From positions 1 to 6,357 of the forward strand of contig JAJZIF010000235.1 of the NCBI GenBank assembly GCA_021810735.1: a DNA stretch of 6,357 nucleotides, given 5' to 3'. This document shows positions 5,292 to 6,357 of this stretch, one piece after another. How positions within the stretch are numbered: position 1 is the first letter of the stretch; each line of letters begins with the position of its first letter. The DNA comes from Acidobacteriota bacterium. Lineage in GTDB: Bacteria > Acidobacteriota > Terriglobia > Terriglobales > Acidobacteriaceae. The position numbers were made by a program, and so were the translations under genes. A model generated the notes under the pieces. The model was not told the DNA's origin and did not search any database. It worked only from the letters and a program-made list of their open reading frames with translations.

Positions 5292-6357
5292 CTACGAAAC
5301 CAGGCAGGGTCGTTTGGGGTTGAATTTCCAACCCGGCACGAGGAACTGCATCGCCATCGCATCGTCCCGCGCGCCTAGGCTCATCGAACTGTAGAGCGAA
5401 TGCGCGCGTTCGATCTGTTCCATGTCAACCTCGATGCCGAGTCCCGGACGATCGGGCACCTTCAGCTTGCCGCCAGCGATCTGCAGCGGCTCTTTTGTAA
5501 GCCGCTGGCCATCCTGCCATATCCAATGCGTATCGATGGCGGTGATTCTGCCGACCGCTGCCGCAGCCACATGCGTAAACATCGCCAACGAGATGTCAAA
5601 GTGATTATTGGAGTGCGACCCCCACGTGAGGCCCCACTCGCGGCAAAACTGCGCCACGCGCACCGAGCCTTGCATTGTCCAGAAGTGCGGATCGGCAAGC
5701 GGAATGTCGATGGCATTCAGTTGAACCGCGTGCTTCAATTCGCGCCAGTCGGTCGCGACCATGTTGGTCGCGGTGGGCAAGCCGGTGGCGCGCCGAAACT
5801 CCGCCATAATCTCGCGCCCGGAGAAGCCTTGCTCGGCTCCGCACGGGTCCTCTGCATATGCCAGCACCTGCTGCTTGCCCGTGCAGAGGCGAATCGCCTC
5901 ATCGAGCGACCAGGCTCCGTTCGGGTCCAGCGTAATGCGCGCATTCGGAAAGCGCTCCGCAAGCGCGGCTACGGTCTCCATCTCCTGCGCGCCTGCCAGC
6001 ACTCCGCCCTTGAGTTTGAAATCGTTGAATCCATAGCGCGCGTGCGCGGCTTCCGCCAGACGCAGCACAGCATCCGTGGTCAGCGCTTCCTCATGCCGTA
6101 ACCGCAGCCACGCATCGGCCGCATCCGGTTCGCTACGATAAGGCAGATCCGTCTTCTTTCTATCGCCGACAAAAAACAGATAGCCCAGTACCTCAACGTT
6201 GGATCGCTGTTGACCTTCACACAGAAGCGCTGCGACGGGCAGCGCAAGAAACTGTCCGAGCAGATCGAGCAGCGCCGACTCGATTGCCGTCAGCGCATGC
6301 ACCGTCGTGCGAAGATCGAAGGTTTGCAGGCCGCGGCCTTCACTGTCACGATCCGCG
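5292..6357 (-). CDS. gudD: Glucarate dehydratase (partial, 5' end outside window)
   Basis: An enolase-superfamily enzyme that dehydrates D-glucarate (and L-idarate in characterised homologues) to 5-keto-4-deoxy-D-glucarate, the first step of cytoplasmic glucarate catabolism. The frame has no stop up to the right edge; bases 6303-6357 continue the family sequence ([12 protein letters not shown]), so GTG 6302 is an internal valine and not the start. Roughly 90 N-terminal residues are missing compared with the 446-residue E. coli enzyme, and the C-terminus ends at the same place (KRPCLVS). Counting from that valine as 1 (add 109 for E. coli numbers), all active-site residues are present: K96/K98 in FKLKGG, D126 in LDPNG, E157 in AEQG, N180 in TNMVATDW, D204 in LADPHFW and H230 in GSHSNNHFD. 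These match Mg ligands D235, E266 and N289, base K207 and the H339-D313 dyad. It converges on the plus-strand genes; promoter and any transporter or aldolase partners lie off the right edge. Confidence 0.96.
   Translation of the reverse strand, partial: ADRDSEGRGLQTFDLRTTVHALTAIESALLDLLGQFLALPVAALLCEGQQRSNVEVLGYLFFVGDRKKTDLPYRSEPDAADAWLRLRHEEALTTDAVLRLAEAAHARYGFNDFKLKGGVLAGAQEMETVAALAERFPNARITLDPNGAWSLDEAIRLCTGKQQVLAYAEDPCGAEQGFSGREIMAEFRRATGLPTATNMVATDWRELKHAVQLNAIDIPLADPHFWTMQGSVRVAQFCREWGLTWGSHSNNHFDISLAMFTHVAAAAVGRITAIDTHWIWQDGQRLTKEPLQIAGGKLKVPDRPGLGIEVDMEQIERAHSLYSSMSLGARDDAMAMQFLVPGWKFNPKRPCLVS

Noticed and set aside
5400..6101. Long plus-strand open frame (233 codons) opposite gudD
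   Set aside because: It is antisense to gudD, whose active-site motifs are all conserved. The translation is Arg- and His-rich without recognisable domains, as expected of a shadow frame in GC-rich DNA.
1..6357. CRISPR array, tRNA, rRNA, insertion sequence or phage genes
   Set aside because: No regularly spaced repeats, no cloverleaf or rRNA signatures, and no transposase or integrase motifs were seen on either strand.

Overview
The window most likely comes from a chromosome of an Acidobacteriota member (Terriglobia-like). This is inferred from three things: the moderately high GC; a secreted protein with VirB10/TrbI-like paired domains of a type I associate with unannotated acidobacterial proteins; and a short dispersed repeat at about 2753-2845 whose fragments ('ctaaagccc', 'gctcagggcagg', 'gtcgtgccctgatac') resemble repeats recalled from acidobacterial and related soil genomes. 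No rRNA, tRNA, CRISPR or transposase gene is visible.

Plus strand, left part (1-2695). The tail of a possible upstream gene ends 2 bases before a GTG-started class III (PLP-fold) aminotransferase. A FAD-dependent oxidoreductase of the geranylgeranyl-reductase/PHBH-like type follows 43 bases later. The spacing suggests one transcription unit. The aminotransferase has nearly all the landmarks of its fold, but Asn268 replaces the Schiff-base lysine, so either it is not a normal transaminase or the base is an error.

Middle (2696-4995). A 203-base gap carries the palindromic dispersed repeat. It is followed by a secreted YceI-family lipid-binding protein with a strong Shine-Dalgarno. After a 90-base gap with a plausible promoter comes a 461-residue exported protein of unknown function. 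That protein contains two copies of a beta-rich VirB10/TrbI-like module joined by a Ser/Pro/Lys-rich linker.

Right part (4996-6357). A short gap holds a 36-codon signal-peptide-like reading frame that ends at a TAG, probably a gene remnant. Converging on it from the minus strand is glucarate dehydratase (gudD). It runs off the right edge, lacks roughly the first 90 residues, and keeps all catalytic residues that can be seen.

Working together: the aminotransferase-like protein, the flavoprotein and perhaps the periplasmic YceI protein could act on an isoprenoid or other lipid (inference from families and order only). The gudD gene belongs to a separate sugar-acid catabolic unit that degrades D-glucarate.
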